From: Halovivax ruber XH-70
GTDB lineage: Archaea > Halobacteriota > Halobacteria > Halobacteriales > Natrialbaceae
Assembly (NCBI RefSeq): GCF_000328525.1
Contig: NC_019964.1
Coordinates: forward strand, 248,001-312,000
DNA: 64,000 bases
Reading direction: 5' to 3'
Within the stretch, counting starts at the first letter, position 1; each line of letters starts with the position of its first letter. Shown here piece by piece: positions 43,097-52,246 of the stretch. The notes beneath the pieces were generated by a model, which saw nothing but the letters and a program-made list of their open reading frames with translations, was not told the origin of the DNA and did no database searches. Position numbers and translations under genes: made by a program.

Positions 43097-43420
43097 TCAC
43101 GTCCCGAGCGTCGAGAGACAGTTCCAGCAGTACGTGTAGGTCGCGTCGGCGTCGTTCGGTGCCCCGCAGGTCCGACAGGTCTGTATCTCGCCGTCGAGGT
43201 CGACGGCGTAGTCGTCGGGATCGTCGATGCCCTCGTCGAGGCCGGACCCGGCCCGGTCGTCGATCGGCGTGCCGTACCGGACGCCGGTGAGCGACCCCTC
43301 AGAGAGCGACGGCGACGCCGGCTGTTCGTCGTTCTCGCGACGGACGTAGTAGTAATAGAGCACCACGTGGAGGAGGGCGAACAGGAGGACGTAGCCGACG
43401 AGCCAGCCCCAGAGCTCCAT
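43097..43420 (-). CDS. Membrane-anchored zinc-ribbon protein
   Basis: A 107-residue protein with one N-terminal transmembrane helix (MELWGWLVGYVLLFALLHVV) and a C-terminal zinc ribbon (CRTCGAPND ... YCWNCLS). The linker is acidic. Its role is unknown; such proteins may recruit partners to the membrane. The start at 43420 is favoured over the ATG at 43441 because it gives a compact signal-anchor. Confidence 0.75.
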   Translation of the reverse strand: MELWGWLVGYVLLFALLHVVLYYYYVRRENDEQPASPSLSEGSLTGVRYGTPIDDRAGSGLDEGIDDPDDYAVDLDGEIQTCRTCGAPNDADATYTYCWNCLSTLGT

Positions 43421-43533
43421 CGCCGTGTGATACCGTCTCACCCCTCTTGTGTATTGCCCGCGTCTATGCCGGGTGTTTTCCAGTAATCAGCCGCTACGCC
43501 GTAGAAATCGGCCGTTTCGCTGCGAGCACGGCA

Positions 43534-44424
43534 CTACCACTCGCGCTCGAACTCGTCGAAGACGTCGAGGTCGTCCGGGAGCGTCGACTCGAGGCGGCGC
43601 TCGTCCTGTCGGTTCTGTCCACCGTCCTCGAGGGGGACGGCCTCGTCCTCCCAGCCGGGCTTGACCTTCACGCTCTTGGCGGGCGTCCCGACCGCGATGT
43701 GGTGGGCCGGAACGTCGCCCTGCACGACGGCGCGCGCCCCGACGATGGCGTTCTCGCCGACCTTGCAGCCGGCCCGGACCATCGCGTCGTAGGTGACACG
43801 GGCGTCGTCGGCGACGATCGTGTGGAAGTTGGTGACTGCGGTCTGGTCCACGACGTCGTGATCGTGGCTGTAGAGGTGGACGCCGTCGGAGATAGAGGCC
43901 CGGTCGCCGATGGTGAGTTTCCCGCGGTCGTCCAGGTGCACGCCGTCGTGGATGACGGTGTTGTCGCCGACGCTGATGTTGTGGCCGTAGGTGAACGTGA
44001 TCCCCTTGAAGAACCGGCAGTCGTCGCCGCAGGACTCGAAGAGGTGGTCCGCCAGCATCGCCCGGAATCGGAGCGCGAAGGCGACGTTGTCCGCGATCGG
44101 CAGGCTGTCGAACTGTCGCCAGAGCCACTGGAGGTGTTTCGACTCCTCGAACGCCTCCTCGTCCTTCTCGGCGTAGTACTCGCTCTCGAGGGTCGTGTTA
44201 CAGGGATCGTAACTCTGCAATCGGACCCGTTCGGCCGTCGACACGTCCTCACCCGATTTCCAGCGCTCGTAGGCGTCCCGATCGCCCGTCAGGTCGACGA
44301 GGACGTCTTCGACGACGTCGCACGTGTCCTCCTCGTCGCTCGCCAGTCGCGCGTCGACCTCGTCGATGAAGTCGGTCATCGCCGACTCGGCCTCGTCCGG
44401 GAGCGAGACGTGCCGCTTGGTCAT
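43534..44424 (-). CDS. Left-handed beta-helix acyltransferase (maltose O-acetyltransferase-like)
   Basis: A 296-residue protein. Residues ~1-110 are an acidic alpha-helical region; ~115-250 hold imperfect hexapeptide repeats (e.g., ITFTYGHNISVGDNTVIHDGVHLDDRGKLTIGD), with ISDGVHLYSHDHDVVDQT carrying the catalytic-type His, ending in VVQGDVPAHHIAVGTPAKSV. It should act as a trimer transferring acetyl or acyl groups from CoA to a sugar or other acceptor. Its extended N-terminus is longer than that of the bacterial maltose acetyltransferase. Start chosen at MTKRHVSLPDEAES. Confidence 0.82.
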   Translation of the reverse strand: MTKRHVSLPDEAESAMTDFIDEVDARLASDEEDTCDVVEDVLVDLTGDRDAYERWKSGEDVSTAERVRLQSYDPCNTTLESEYYAEKDEEAFEESKHLQWLWRQFDSLPIADNVAFALRFRAMLADHLFESCGDDCRFFKGITFTYGHNISVGDNTVIHDGVHLDDRGKLTIGDRASISDGVHLYSHDHDVVDQTAVTNFHTIVADDARVTYDAMVRAGCKVGENAIVGARAVVQGDVPAHHIAVGTPAKSVKVKPGWEDEAVPLEDGGQNRQDERRLESTLPDDLDVFDEFEREW

Positions 44425-44741
44425 ACGGCGTCTTTCGTCACTCGCGTTGATAGGGAGTTCGGTTCCGGAACGGCTCGTCGACTCCACCAGACACGGCGTC
44501 GCCAGCCTCGCCTACAGCGCCGCACTGGCGTTCGGTGGGCGACGGCATCCGCATGGATGCCGTCCGTCTGGGCGTGATCGGGGTCGAGGTGGCCCGCGGG
44601 CTGTACGGTGGCGCCCGGAGACGAGACGCTGTGAATCTGATGGTGGCGCGACTCGGAGGCCGGTCTGCGGGGCGCGTCGGGCGTTCCGGCGGCCCGGCTT
44701 GATAGGGCATTTTACGGTCGGGGCGGATCACGGTGGAGACG
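44425..44741. other. Intergenic stretch with a perfect 10-bp inverted repeat
   Basis: This is a 317-base divergent gap. GACGGCATCC (44541-44550) and GGATGCCGTC (44555-44564) form a perfect hairpin with the loop GCAT. A 49-codon frame starting in the hairpin (44553-44702) is open but has no support beyond its ATG. CATTTTA near 44708-44714 is a likely TATA element for the MazG-like gene. Confidence 0.35.
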
Positions 44742-45251
44742 ATGACGACGTTTCGGCATCTCCAGCGGGCGGTCGGCGAGTGGAGCGAGCGGCAGTTCGG
44801 CGAGCAGTCGGCCGTCAACCCACTCCTGGGCGTCGGTGAGGAGTACGGCGAGCTCGTCGACCAGCTCGACGCGACCGACCGCGTCACGGCGGCCGAACAC
44901 GACTGTGTCGGCGACATGCTCGTCTTTATGGCGGACTTCTGTCACCGCCGCGGCCACGAGTACCAGGCCGCGTTCGAGGCCGACGGCACCGACGAATTCC
45001 CGTTCGAAGATCCGCTGGACGGCGTCGCTGCAGCGATTGGAGCGCTCGATAGATCCGTTCTGAAACGGCGCCAGGGAATCCGCCTCGACGACGACCGCGT
45101 CGGTGCCGCGGCGGAACGACGAGCTCTCGCGGCGTTTCTCGACCATCTCGGCGACTTCGCGAACCGGCGCGGCTACTCACTCGAGACCTGTATCGACGTC
45201 GCCTGGCACGAGGAGGTTCGCCACCGCGAGTGGGACGGATCCTCCGCGTAA
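44742..45251 (+). CDS. MazG-like nucleotide pyrophosphohydrolase
   Basis: A 169-residue all-alpha protein with MazG-type metal motifs: GVGEEYGELVDQL (EExxE) and CVGDMLVFMADFC (D...D). It should hydrolyse nucleoside triphosphates to monophosphates and pyrophosphate, clearing abnormal nucleotides. The second half repeats a shorter version of the helix pair (FLDHLGDFANRRGYSLETCI). Start at 44742 fits the TATA element; ATG 44733 is three codons longer. Confidence 0.78.
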   Translation: MTTFRHLQRAVGEWSERQFGEQSAVNPLLGVGEEYGELVDQLDATDRVTAAEHDCVGDMLVFMADFCHRRGHEYQAAFEADGTDEFPFEDPLDGVAAAIGALDRSVLKRRQGIRLDDDRVGAAAERRALAAFLDHLGDFANRRGYSLETCIDVAWHEEVRHREWDGSSA

Positions 45252-45308
45252 CCGGCCGCACGGGACCGGGTGGGTCACCCCGCCAGCGAATTGCGTCCGC
45301 TGGGGTTC

Positions 45309-46727
45309 TCACTCGTACCGGAGCGCATCGATCGGGTCCGTCCGCGCGGCCTTCCAGGCCGGATACAGCCCCGAGAACACGCCCACCAGGACGCCGACGG
45401 CGATCGCGAGGGCGACGTATTCGAGCGGATAGACCAGCGGGAGGTCGATGTACTGCGCTCCCAGGTAACCTGTCGCGAGGCCGAGCGCCGTCCCGAGAAT
45501 CGCACCGATGACCCCGAGGACGATCGCCTCCATCAGGAAGAGTCCCAGAACGTCGCGATTCTGTGCGCCGACGGCCTTCATGATGCCGATCTCGCGGGTG
45601 CGCTCGGTGACGGAGACGAGCATGATGTTCGCGATGCCGATCGACCCGACAAGCAGGGAGATAGCCGCCACGCCGACGATGAAGTTCTGCAGCAGGCCGA
45701 GGATGTCCTGCAGCTGGGAGAGCAATTGCGTACTCGTCTGGAGGACGATCTCCAGTTCGCCGCTCGCTAACAGCGCGCTCGCGTCCGAGGCGTCGCTCTC
45801 CAGATACGAACGCGCCTGCTCTTTGGCGCGGTCGATCGCCGCGTCGTCGGCGGACGGTGCCTCGACGACGATCGCGGTGTATCGGGTTCCCGCGGCCGCC
45901 CCACCGTCGCTCTCGTTGGCTTGCTCGTCTTCGCCGGGTGCCGACGCGTTTCCGTCGGCCCCGGATCCACCAGCGGACTCGTTCTCGCCGGTCGGACCAT
46001 CTGTAGCGGACTCGTTCCCATCGGTCGTCTCGTCGGAAGCGGATTCGTTTCCGTCACTCTCCTCGTCGGCCGCCGAATCCGCGCCGGCGTAGAACGGGTC
46101 CGTCGGGACGTACAGCCGCGGTGACTGGCCGAAGCCCTCGAACGGACTCAGGCCCTCGGACGTGTCGGTGATCCCGACGACCGTCACCGTTCGCGTCTCG
46201 CCGCCCTGGAAGACGAGCGTGAGTTCGTCGCCGACGGAGACGTTCGACTCGAAGGCGCCCGCGACGGCCGGGTTGACGACGGCTTCGGGTTCACCCGGTT
46301 CGAACTGCCGGCCCGTCGCGATGTCGGCTTCCCTGACGTACGTCGGCCCAGTGGCGAACGCCCCATCGCCCAGGGGAACGATAGAATCGTCAGTCGCGAC
46401 CGCCTGGGTTCCGAGCGGCGCGTAGCCGTAGGCCGCGTCGATCCCGTTGCGTTCTTCGAGTGCGGCCAGGTCGGCTTCGCTGACGACCGGTTGCGCCCCG
46501 GCGAGCGGGCCACCCTCAGTGCCTGGGTCGGCCGCCCAGCCGTAGACGTTGCGCTGGTCGTCGGGGCTGATGTCGCCGACGATTCCCGCCTGCAGGCTCG
46601 CTCCCAGGGTCACGAACGCGATGACGGCCGCGACGCCGATGATGACGCCGAGCGTCGTCAACGCCGACCGCAGGCGGTGCCCGGCGATCGACCGCCAGGC
46701 GAGGCGGAGCAGGGCGAGCGGCTTCAC
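45309..46727 (-). CDS. MacB-type ABC transporter permease
   Basis: A 472-residue permease. N-terminal helix ([34 protein letters not shown]), a large extracytoplasmic domain of about 300 residues, then three helices with FtsX-fold motifs ([33 protein letters not shown]). An acidic/Asn-rich insert lies in the extracellular domain (about residues 210-270). It starts with a 4-base ATGA overlap with the ATPase gene. Together they form a MacAB/LolCDE-like mechanotransmission exporter; substrate unknown. Confidence 0.88.
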   Translation of the reverse strand: MKPLALLRLAWRSIAGHRLRSALTTLGVIIGVAAVIAFVTLGASLQAGIVGDISPDDQRNVYGWAADPGTEGGPLAGAQPVVSEADLAALEERNGIDAAYGYAPLGTQAVATDDSIVPLGDGAFATGPTYVREADIATGRQFEPGEPEAVVNPAVAGAFESNVSVGDELTLVFQGGETRTVTVVGITDTSEGLSPFEGFGQSPRLYVPTDPFYAGADSAADEESDGNESASDETTDGNESATDGPTGENESAGGSGADGNASAPGEDEQANESDGGAAAGTRYTAIVVEAPSADDAAIDRAKEQARSYLESDASDASALLASGELEIVLQTSTQLLSQLQDILGLLQNFIVGVAAISLLVGSIGIANIMLVSVTERTREIGIMKAVGAQNRDVLGLFLMEAIVLGVIGAILGTALGLATGYLGAQYIDLPLVYPLEYVALAIAVGVLVGVFSGLYPAWKAARTDPIDALRYE

Positions 46728-47554
46728 CGGTCTGGCCCCCGATCTGACCCCTCCTGATCCGTCCCACGGTCCGTCGCCGTAGCGCCTTGCTCGTCGCGTC
46801 CAGCAGTCGACGATGGGGTGCCGTCAGGTCCGGCGGACGGTGGCTCCGGTCCGTCGTAGGCGTCGTCCAGCGCTTCGATTCGCTCGATCTTCCCGTCGAG
46901 CAGGTGCACGATCCGCTCGGCGCGCTCGGCGACGTGGCGCTCGTGGGAGACGACCAGCAGCGTCGTGCCGGCGTCGTGAAACTCGGCGAAGAGGTCGAGG
47001 ATCCCGGCTTCGGTCTCCGTGTCCAGGTTCCCCGAGGGTTCGTCGGCCAGCACGATCGCCGGGTCGTTCACGAGCGCGCGAGCCAGCGCGACGCGCTGAC
47101 GCTGCCCGCCCGAGAGTTCGTTCGGCCGGTGATCGGCCCGGTCGGCGAGACCGACCCGGTCGAGGAGGTTTCGCGCCCGCTCGTTCCTGTCGGCACGGCC
47201 GACGTTCTGGAAGAGTTGCGGCATGGCGACGTTCTCCAGGGCGGTCAACCGGGGCATCAGGTTGAACGTCTGGAAGACGAACCCGATCTCGGTGCCACGG
47301 AGTCGCGTTCGTTCCCGCTCGCTGAGCGTCGAGACGTCCGCCCCGTCGATGACGACGCGGCCCTCGGTCGGCGTGTCGAGACAGCCGATCACGTTCATCA
47401 GTGTCGACTTGCCCGACCCGCTCGGGCCCATGATCGCCGTGTACGAGCCGCGGGGAAGCGAGAGTGAGACCCCGTCGAGCGCGTGGACCGGCTCGGCTAG
47501 CTGGTAGGTCTTGCGGACGTCGTCGAGGGTGACGGCCGGCTCGCTCGTCGCCAT
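46724..47554 (-). CDS. ABC transporter ATP-binding protein (MacB/LolD type)
   Basis: A 276-residue ATPase with Walker [11 protein letters not shown]-loop [18 protein letters not shown], signature [15 protein letters not shown], Walker [13 protein letters not shown] and switch His in VVSHERH. The Q-loop region and signature place it in the LolD/MacB group that powers the permease encoded just downstream (overlap 46724-46727). The C-terminal ~45 residues are a low-complexity acidic tail not needed for the fold. Confidence 0.93.
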   Translation of the reverse strand: MATSEPAVTLDDVRKTYQLAEPVHALDGVSLSLPRGSYTAIMGPSGSGKSTLMNVIGCLDTPTEGRVVIDGADVSTLSERERTRLRGTEIGFVFQTFNLMPRLTALENVAMPQLFQNVGRADRNERARNLLDRVGLADRADHRPNELSGGQRQRVALARALVNDPAIVLADEPSGNLDTETEAGILDLFAEFHDAGTTLLVVSHERHVAERAERIVHLLDGKIERIEALDDAYDGPEPPSAGPDGTPSSTAGRDEQGATATDRGTDQEGSDRGPDR

Positions 47555-48186
47555 GCGGGTCGGACCACGTCCCCGGCGAAAAAGATTCGCGGCGACGCGA
47601 GGGGTGGTTTACAATTGGTCTCGGAGGGCGAATCACAGCCTACAATCCGCCAACCGCTGTATCATCTTACAACTGTCGAGACGGGGACCAACTCATAAAC
47701 CAGCGGTATTGGCTGTACACGACTTTGGTCTTGAAGCTAACAAATTCTTATCCATCAGGCTATCCAAGATGCGAATTACCATTGTTATAGAGACTTAATA
47801 TTCGATATTTTGATATGGGTAGCATTAGATATGTGGGTGTATTGTAATCTTTAACCCGTGCCGTAGAACTCATTGCACCGCCAAGGATCTGGTTCCTGCA
47901 CAAGCGATATGCACGTTGAAGCAGAATAAAAGGAAATTTTGCAATTAGCTTACGAACCAACGACACCTTTGAATATGTATCTCAAGAGATCAACCGCCCA
48001 ATTGGGTCTTATATATTATATTTGGGTTTGACTGTTGATTACAAAAGCATGCCCTCAGTTCTGATTCTATAGCTGTGGTTGACTTCAGTCAGTAATTATA
48101 TATGTCCTCTATCTCCGCCATTCCCAAGTATGGCAATCTACCTTCGTGGAGGCTCCAGATCGAGAACGTATTCTATCTTTAATAGA
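47555..48186. other. AT-rich gene-poor stretch
   Basis: The sequence shifts abruptly from GC-rich to AT-rich soon after the ABC transporter gene. Short open frames exist, but none has protein-like composition or a start signal, so no gene is called. Features seen are TTTACAATTGGTCTCGG at 47609-47625, close to a motif at 15194-15210, and scattered TATA-like runs. It is probably part of the acquired island that holds the next two genes. Confidence 0.4.
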
Positions 48187-49260
48187 TTATGCTCTACTAG
48201 GCTGATCAAATTCGACGCTATGTTTATTTGCAATTCTATAGGCTGCACACCCAACGCTAGTATCACCCACGGAGCCTTTGTGTGGGGCGATAACGGCTGC
48301 TCGTTTTACGCCGATAGAATCTGTATATTCTCGGTAGTGGGGAGAACCGGAGTCGCCACTATCTGTGCACGTCGTAAAATGCACATATATGTCATCACCT
48401 TCACAGTCAGTAGAATATCCGTCCGGAAGATACTCATCATACCCAGAAACCTCTCCGCTTGTTTTACATGTCTTCGCCCCTCTCTTATATACTGTCTCAC
48501 CATCTGATTTAAGCACGTGTAAGCCTTCTTGAGTCACATGACCGCTAATGGGTCTATTTGTGCCATGTATTTTGCCGCTAAAATCCATCTCTGAATCAGA
48601 TGTTATTTCAACAGTGGCCCAGTCCTGGTCTGGATCAAGGTCAGTAACTTGACCAACTACTTTCCCCTTGTGTTCAAGGGTGTAATCTGGGCACACGTGG
48701 GCACAAGTAATTGCATGGGCGGAACACATCAAAACCGGGTCTAAGTCCTTTATCACATACCCGAACGAACTGTGATTGCTATCCAGTCTTGCTCCACCGC
48801 CAAGGGAATTGTATTCATTGCTATCACAGTAATTGTCCCGACTACAGTTATGGTTATCAACTCCTGAATATTCTATCACATCTATTTTCTCACCATCTAT
48901 TCTTTCAGGTAGAACGCTCATTGGGTTTGCACTTGGGTCTTTTTTGGCATCTTCTCGAACACGGATATGAAGTTTACTCTTTTTCAGCGGGCCGATCTTT
49001 TCTTCAGAATTGGATATTCCTACCGATGAAATGCCTGATTCGTATTTGTATTCATCTTTAAGATTATTTTTCAATTTGATGATGTGTCTTTCGTGCTCCC
49101 ACCAATCTTCTGGGACTGACTGTGTTTTTATGATTTCTCCACCTCGTTTAACTACGGGTAACCTTTTTTCATTATCTGGTAGCGCTGAACCAGTTTTAGC
49201 GACCGTTAGTGATACAGATCCGCCACCTACTGCCTTCAGTACGTTTCTTCTGAACGTCAT
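48187..49260 (-). CDS. Secreted trypsin-like (S1 family) serine protease
   Basis: A 357-residue protein. The N-terminus MTFRRNVLKAVGGGSVSLTVA is a twin-arginine-type signal. The C-terminal half is chymotrypsin-like: His in VLMCSAHAITC, Asp in DPDQDWATVEI, and Ser in TCTDSGDSGSPHYRE (GDSGSP). Several cysteine pairs could make disulfides outside the cell. The middle domain (about 30-150) is unrecognised and basic rather than acidic. Base composition is far more AT-rich than in the flanking genes, and rare codons are common, so it was probably acquired by transfer. It is divergent from the lipoprotein gene at 49479. Start 49260 gives the signal peptide. Confidence 0.82.
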   Translation of the reverse strand: MTFRRNVLKAVGGGSVSLTVAKTGSALPDNEKRLPVVKRGGEIIKTQSVPEDWWEHERHIIKLKNNLKDEYKYESGISSVGISNSEEKIGPLKKSKLHIRVREDAKKDPSANPMSVLPERIDGEKIDVIEYSGVDNHNCSRDNYCDSNEYNSLGGGARLDSNHSSFGYVIKDLDPVLMCSAHAITCAHVCPDYTLEHKGKVVGQVTDLDPDQDWATVEITSDSEMDFSGKIHGTNRPISGHVTQEGLHVLKSDGETVYKRGAKTCKTSGEVSGYDEYLPDGYSTDCEGDDIYVHFTTCTDSGDSGSPHYREYTDSIGVKRAAVIAPHKGSVGDTSVGCAAYRIANKHSVEFDQPSRA

Positions 49261-49478
49261 GTACACCATCCCAATTATTAACTATACTATTTATATTTAC
49301 GGATATTGTATTCTATCTTAATATATGAATGGGGTAGGCGCGTATCCATTCCATTTGCCCACAACTTTTTCTTATAACTAATTAAGGGTTGTTGTAATGC
49401 TGGTAATGGTCTTCATCCCTCCGTTTTTCAATTTCTCTATTAGAAAAGGTTTTACGCTCGGAAGCAAATGAAGTAAAT

Positions 49479-50060
49479 ATGGAACGGCGCACTCTCCTTT
49501 CACGAGCTGCGATTGGCTCCTCTCTACTTGTGGCTGGGTGTTTAAGCGATAGTTGGATAGGTAATAACGAAGGAAACAGTATGGAAAGTGAAGGTCCTAT
49601 GACTCAGTCTGTACTTGATTACGAACTACAGCAGTTAGGGATTCTCCGAACAACTCACAACCCTCTTGACGAAAATTCATCAGGATCTTCTATGATAATA
49701 ACTTCGCCCAGTGATGCATATGATAAAATACCCGTAGAAAAATTCGAAAATAATAGCGTGGAGGATATTGACAATTTTATCACAAACACTGACTTCAACA
49801 GTGATGTATTACTTTACATATTGTCTAAATGGCCCAAGTCAAATGGGGCGTATATAAACGGGGGCGAACTTAGAAGGGTTGGTGATAAAATCACTGGGGA
49901 ATTTGTGGCTGATGGTGAAAGCCGAAATGCAGGTGATGATGCTCCTATTTTTCCTGGTTGCCTGTCTCGTGTTTATGTTGATAGGGATAACATAAAGAAT
50001 ATTTTTATAACTATTACCTCTGGCCGGGGTGTTGAGGAAACAACCAAAGAGAGTTTGTAG
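49479..50060 (+). CDS. AT-rich-island lipoprotein, unknown function
   Basis: A 193-residue protein starting MERRTLLSRAAIGSSLLVAGC, a twin-arginine signal with lipobox Cys21, so it is a lipid-anchored surface protein. The mature part is hydrophilic, rich in Asn, Ser and Asp, and matches no family I recognise. Like the divergent protease it is AT-rich. The two could form an exported protease and its partner or inhibitor; this is only inference from proximity and shared composition. Confidence 0.7.
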   Translation: MERRTLLSRAAIGSSLLVAGCLSDSWIGNNEGNSMESEGPMTQSVLDYELQQLGILRTTHNPLDENSSGSSMIITSPSDAYDKIPVEKFENNSVEDIDNFITNTDFNSDVLLYILSKWPKSNGAYINGGELRRVGDKITGEFVADGESRNAGDDAPIFPGCLSRVYVDRDNIKNIFITITSGRGVEETTKESL

Positions 50061-50491
50061 TGGTTTTATAGTAAATCCCGCATATCCTTAAAGGAACGTG
50101 GGTAGGTCTTGTTCTCTGGTGGTACTAACGGTCAAATATAAGTATAATGCTTTTCGTCTCTGTGATAAGTCTCGCAATATTGTAACAATTGGCGATTAGG
50201 TTCTTCCCTCTGAAAACGGGAGATTCTTCCAGGCTTACGCACAGTTCCGACTTCCTTCTAAGCAAAGGCGGATTTTCGTGATGCGGATCCGGAGCTAATG
50301 CTGCAACGCCCTTGATCTTCACGTTTGCGATACGTGTCTCGTCAGATGCGATCGCCGCTGCATTCAACGAATGAGTTACAGTGGTGGTACCATTGAGTCA
50401 ATTTCTTATGTTCCTGTGAACTGGCGTGCCCATTCCAACGATGGTGGATAGCTTCGCTTTCAGGTGGCTGCAACTGTCCGTGCAGAGAGCA
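50061..50491. other. Island right border, possible gene remnant
   Basis: The composition returns to GC-rich near 50470. On the minus strand an 80-codon frame (50125-50367) reads protein-like segments (AAIASDETRIANVKIKGVAA, PHHENPPLLRRKSELCV) but lacks a convincing start and has no recognised family. It may be the decayed end of a mobile-element gene. TGGTGGTAC occurs on both sides of it (about 50118 and 50383), which could be a trace of an insertion. Confidence 0.3.
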
Positions 50492-52021
50492 CTACTCCCC
50501 CAGCGCCCGGGCGACCGCGTTCGCGACGCTCGTCGCCTTGTCGGCCAGCGCTTCGGAGACGAACCCGTCGTCGACCGCCGTCGCGAGTTCGTCCTCGTCG
50601 ACGATCTCGACCGTGCCGTCGCCGTGACGAACGACGTCGACGTGCAGGTCGACGTAGCGAGCCGTGTCGGGGAAGCACTCGACGGGTGTACAGATGTTGA
50701 CGTAGGTGCCGATCACGGTGCCGTCGGCGCGTTTGTACGTCGTCGGGTACCACCACCGGCCCTCGCGGAGTTTCGTCACGGCGATATCACCCGACTCTTT
50801 CGGTGCGCCGAGGCCGTCGTACTGTCCACCGCCCCGGATCGACCGTTCTAGCGTGAGCGAACCGTCCGCGTCCCACGCGGTCACCTCGCCGGGACCGAGC
50901 GTGATGAGCCGGCCGTCGGGCTTGCCGTGGCCGAGCGCGAGGCGATCGCCCGTTTGCGGGCCGAACTGGCGCGTGACGGCGGCGAACGGGAAGTCGACGT
51001 CGGCGTCCCCGCCGAACGCGTCCCCGAACCCGTCGCCCGCTCCGGCCATCGCCTCCCCACAGACCGCCTCGGCGAAGTCGACCGCGGCGCTGGCGCCCCG
51101 GTCCGCGGCCTTCGTCCGGTGGTGGCCCGGCATGGTGGTTTCAACCGCCCGGCGCGTCTCGTCGAGGGCGAACCGCGACTCGCGGCCGAACCAGCACCAC
51201 TCGGTCGCGTTCGGCGCGATGATCGCCCCGTTCGTCCCGTCGCCTTCGGCGCCGTTCCCGTCCATCGAACCCGCCGCGGCGAGCGCGTCGTCGACCCGTT
51301 CGGCACGTTCCGTGGCTCGTTCGAGTGCGGTGGTCATCGCATCCATATCGGCGTCCGCGGCGGTGCGTTCCCAGCGCACGCCCCAGCCGTCAGGGGGGTC
51401 CACGGACAGCAGATCCGTCAGGCCGACGAGTTCCTCGCCCGTCTCACCCGGGGCGGCCGCGCGGACGCCGCCCCGATCGCGGGTGAGGGTGCAGAGTCCG
51501 CCGCCGACGGTGATCGTTGGTTCGACGCGCGGCAGGTCGTCGGCCCAGGGCGGCGTCGGCTCTTTCACCTGCACGCGATAGCGGTCGCCTGCGTCGACGT
51601 AGCCGTCGGCGGCGTCGTAGGGCAGGTAGCCGCGCTCGCCGTTTCCGAGGTCGACGACCGCGCCGCTGCCCCCGTCGGCATCGCTGACCGTCGCGTCGAA
51701 GACGGCCCCACGCGGTGCGTCGTCGTCCCACCGAAGCGTGTCGACTCCCGCCGATTCGACCGCGTCGGCCACGCCCGCGACGGCCGCTGCCGGTCCCGAA
51801 CACTCGACGCCGAGTCGGTCGCGCGTCGTCTCGATCCGCACGCTCGCCGGCGCGGTGGCGAACGTCCCGTCGAACCGTTCCTCGATGGGATCGGAGGCCT
51901 GGACGACCTCGTGGCCCGCCGTCTGAAGCCGCTGGGTGAGGGCGGTCGTGTATGTCCCGCGGATCCGAACGGACGCCGGGTCGTGCTCGTCGGGCCCATC
52001 GGCGCCTTCCGTAGCCGTCAT
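50492..52021 (-). CDS. FAU-1/RNase E-G-like ribonuclease (DUF402)
   Basis: A 509-residue protein resembling the archaeal RNA-binding ribonuclease FAU-1. An N-terminal beta/alpha domain (SVRIRGTYTTALTQRLQTAG), an S1-like stretch (RGAVFDATVSDADGGSGAVV, LGNGERGYLPYDAADGYVDAG) as in RNase E/G, and a C-terminal DUF402 domain are present. The DUF402 part reads ERSIRGGGQYDGLGAPKESGD, REGRWWYPTTYKRADGTVIG and CFPDTARYVDLHVDVVRHGDG. FAU-1 is reported to process AU-rich RNA and 5S rRNA precursors. It is encoded alone, downstream of the IS element. Confidence 0.85.
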   Translation of the reverse strand: MTATEGADGPDEHDPASVRIRGTYTTALTQRLQTAGHEVVQASDPIEERFDGTFATAPASVRIETTRDRLGVECSGPAAAVAGVADAVESAGVDTLRWDDDAPRGAVFDATVSDADGGSGAVVDLGNGERGYLPYDAADGYVDAGDRYRVQVKEPTPPWADDLPRVEPTITVGGGLCTLTRDRGGVRAAAPGETGEELVGLTDLLSVDPPDGWGVRWERTAADADMDAMTTALERATERAERVDDALAAAGSMDGNGAEGDGTNGAIIAPNATEWCWFGRESRFALDETRRAVETTMPGHHRTKAADRGASAAVDFAEAVCGEAMAGAGDGFGDAFGGDADVDFPFAAVTRQFGPQTGDRLALGHGKPDGRLITLGPGEVTAWDADGSLTLERSIRGGGQYDGLGAPKESGDIAVTKLREGRWWYPTTYKRADGTVIGTYVNICTPVECFPDTARYVDLHVDVVRHGDGTVEIVDEDELATAVDDGFVSEALADKATSVANAVARALGE

Positions 52022-52246
52022 GGCTCGCTCGCCCGACTGGCGGGCGTCTCTCGATCGGCGATCATACCCGCACGTGGGGTCGGCGGCGTCTTGTGCGTGC
52101 GGGTTTCGGCCGCGATTCGAGCGTTGCTGGGAACCGCGTACAGATTCTTCGTTCCTCGACTCTCCCGGGAAACCTCGTTCAGGATCGACTACTCGGGCGC
52201 TAAATTTTCGGACATGTGGACGGTCGAGTCAGTGAACTACCCTACC

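Noticed and set aside
47760-47966. 68-codon minus-strand frame in the AT-rich stretch
   Set aside because: No ribosome or TATA signal, no recognisable motif, and random frames of this length are expected there.
50118-50392. TGGTGGTAC repeats as ends of an insertion sequence
   Set aside because: They are direct, only nine bases long and not linked to inverted ends or a transposase, so they may be chance.
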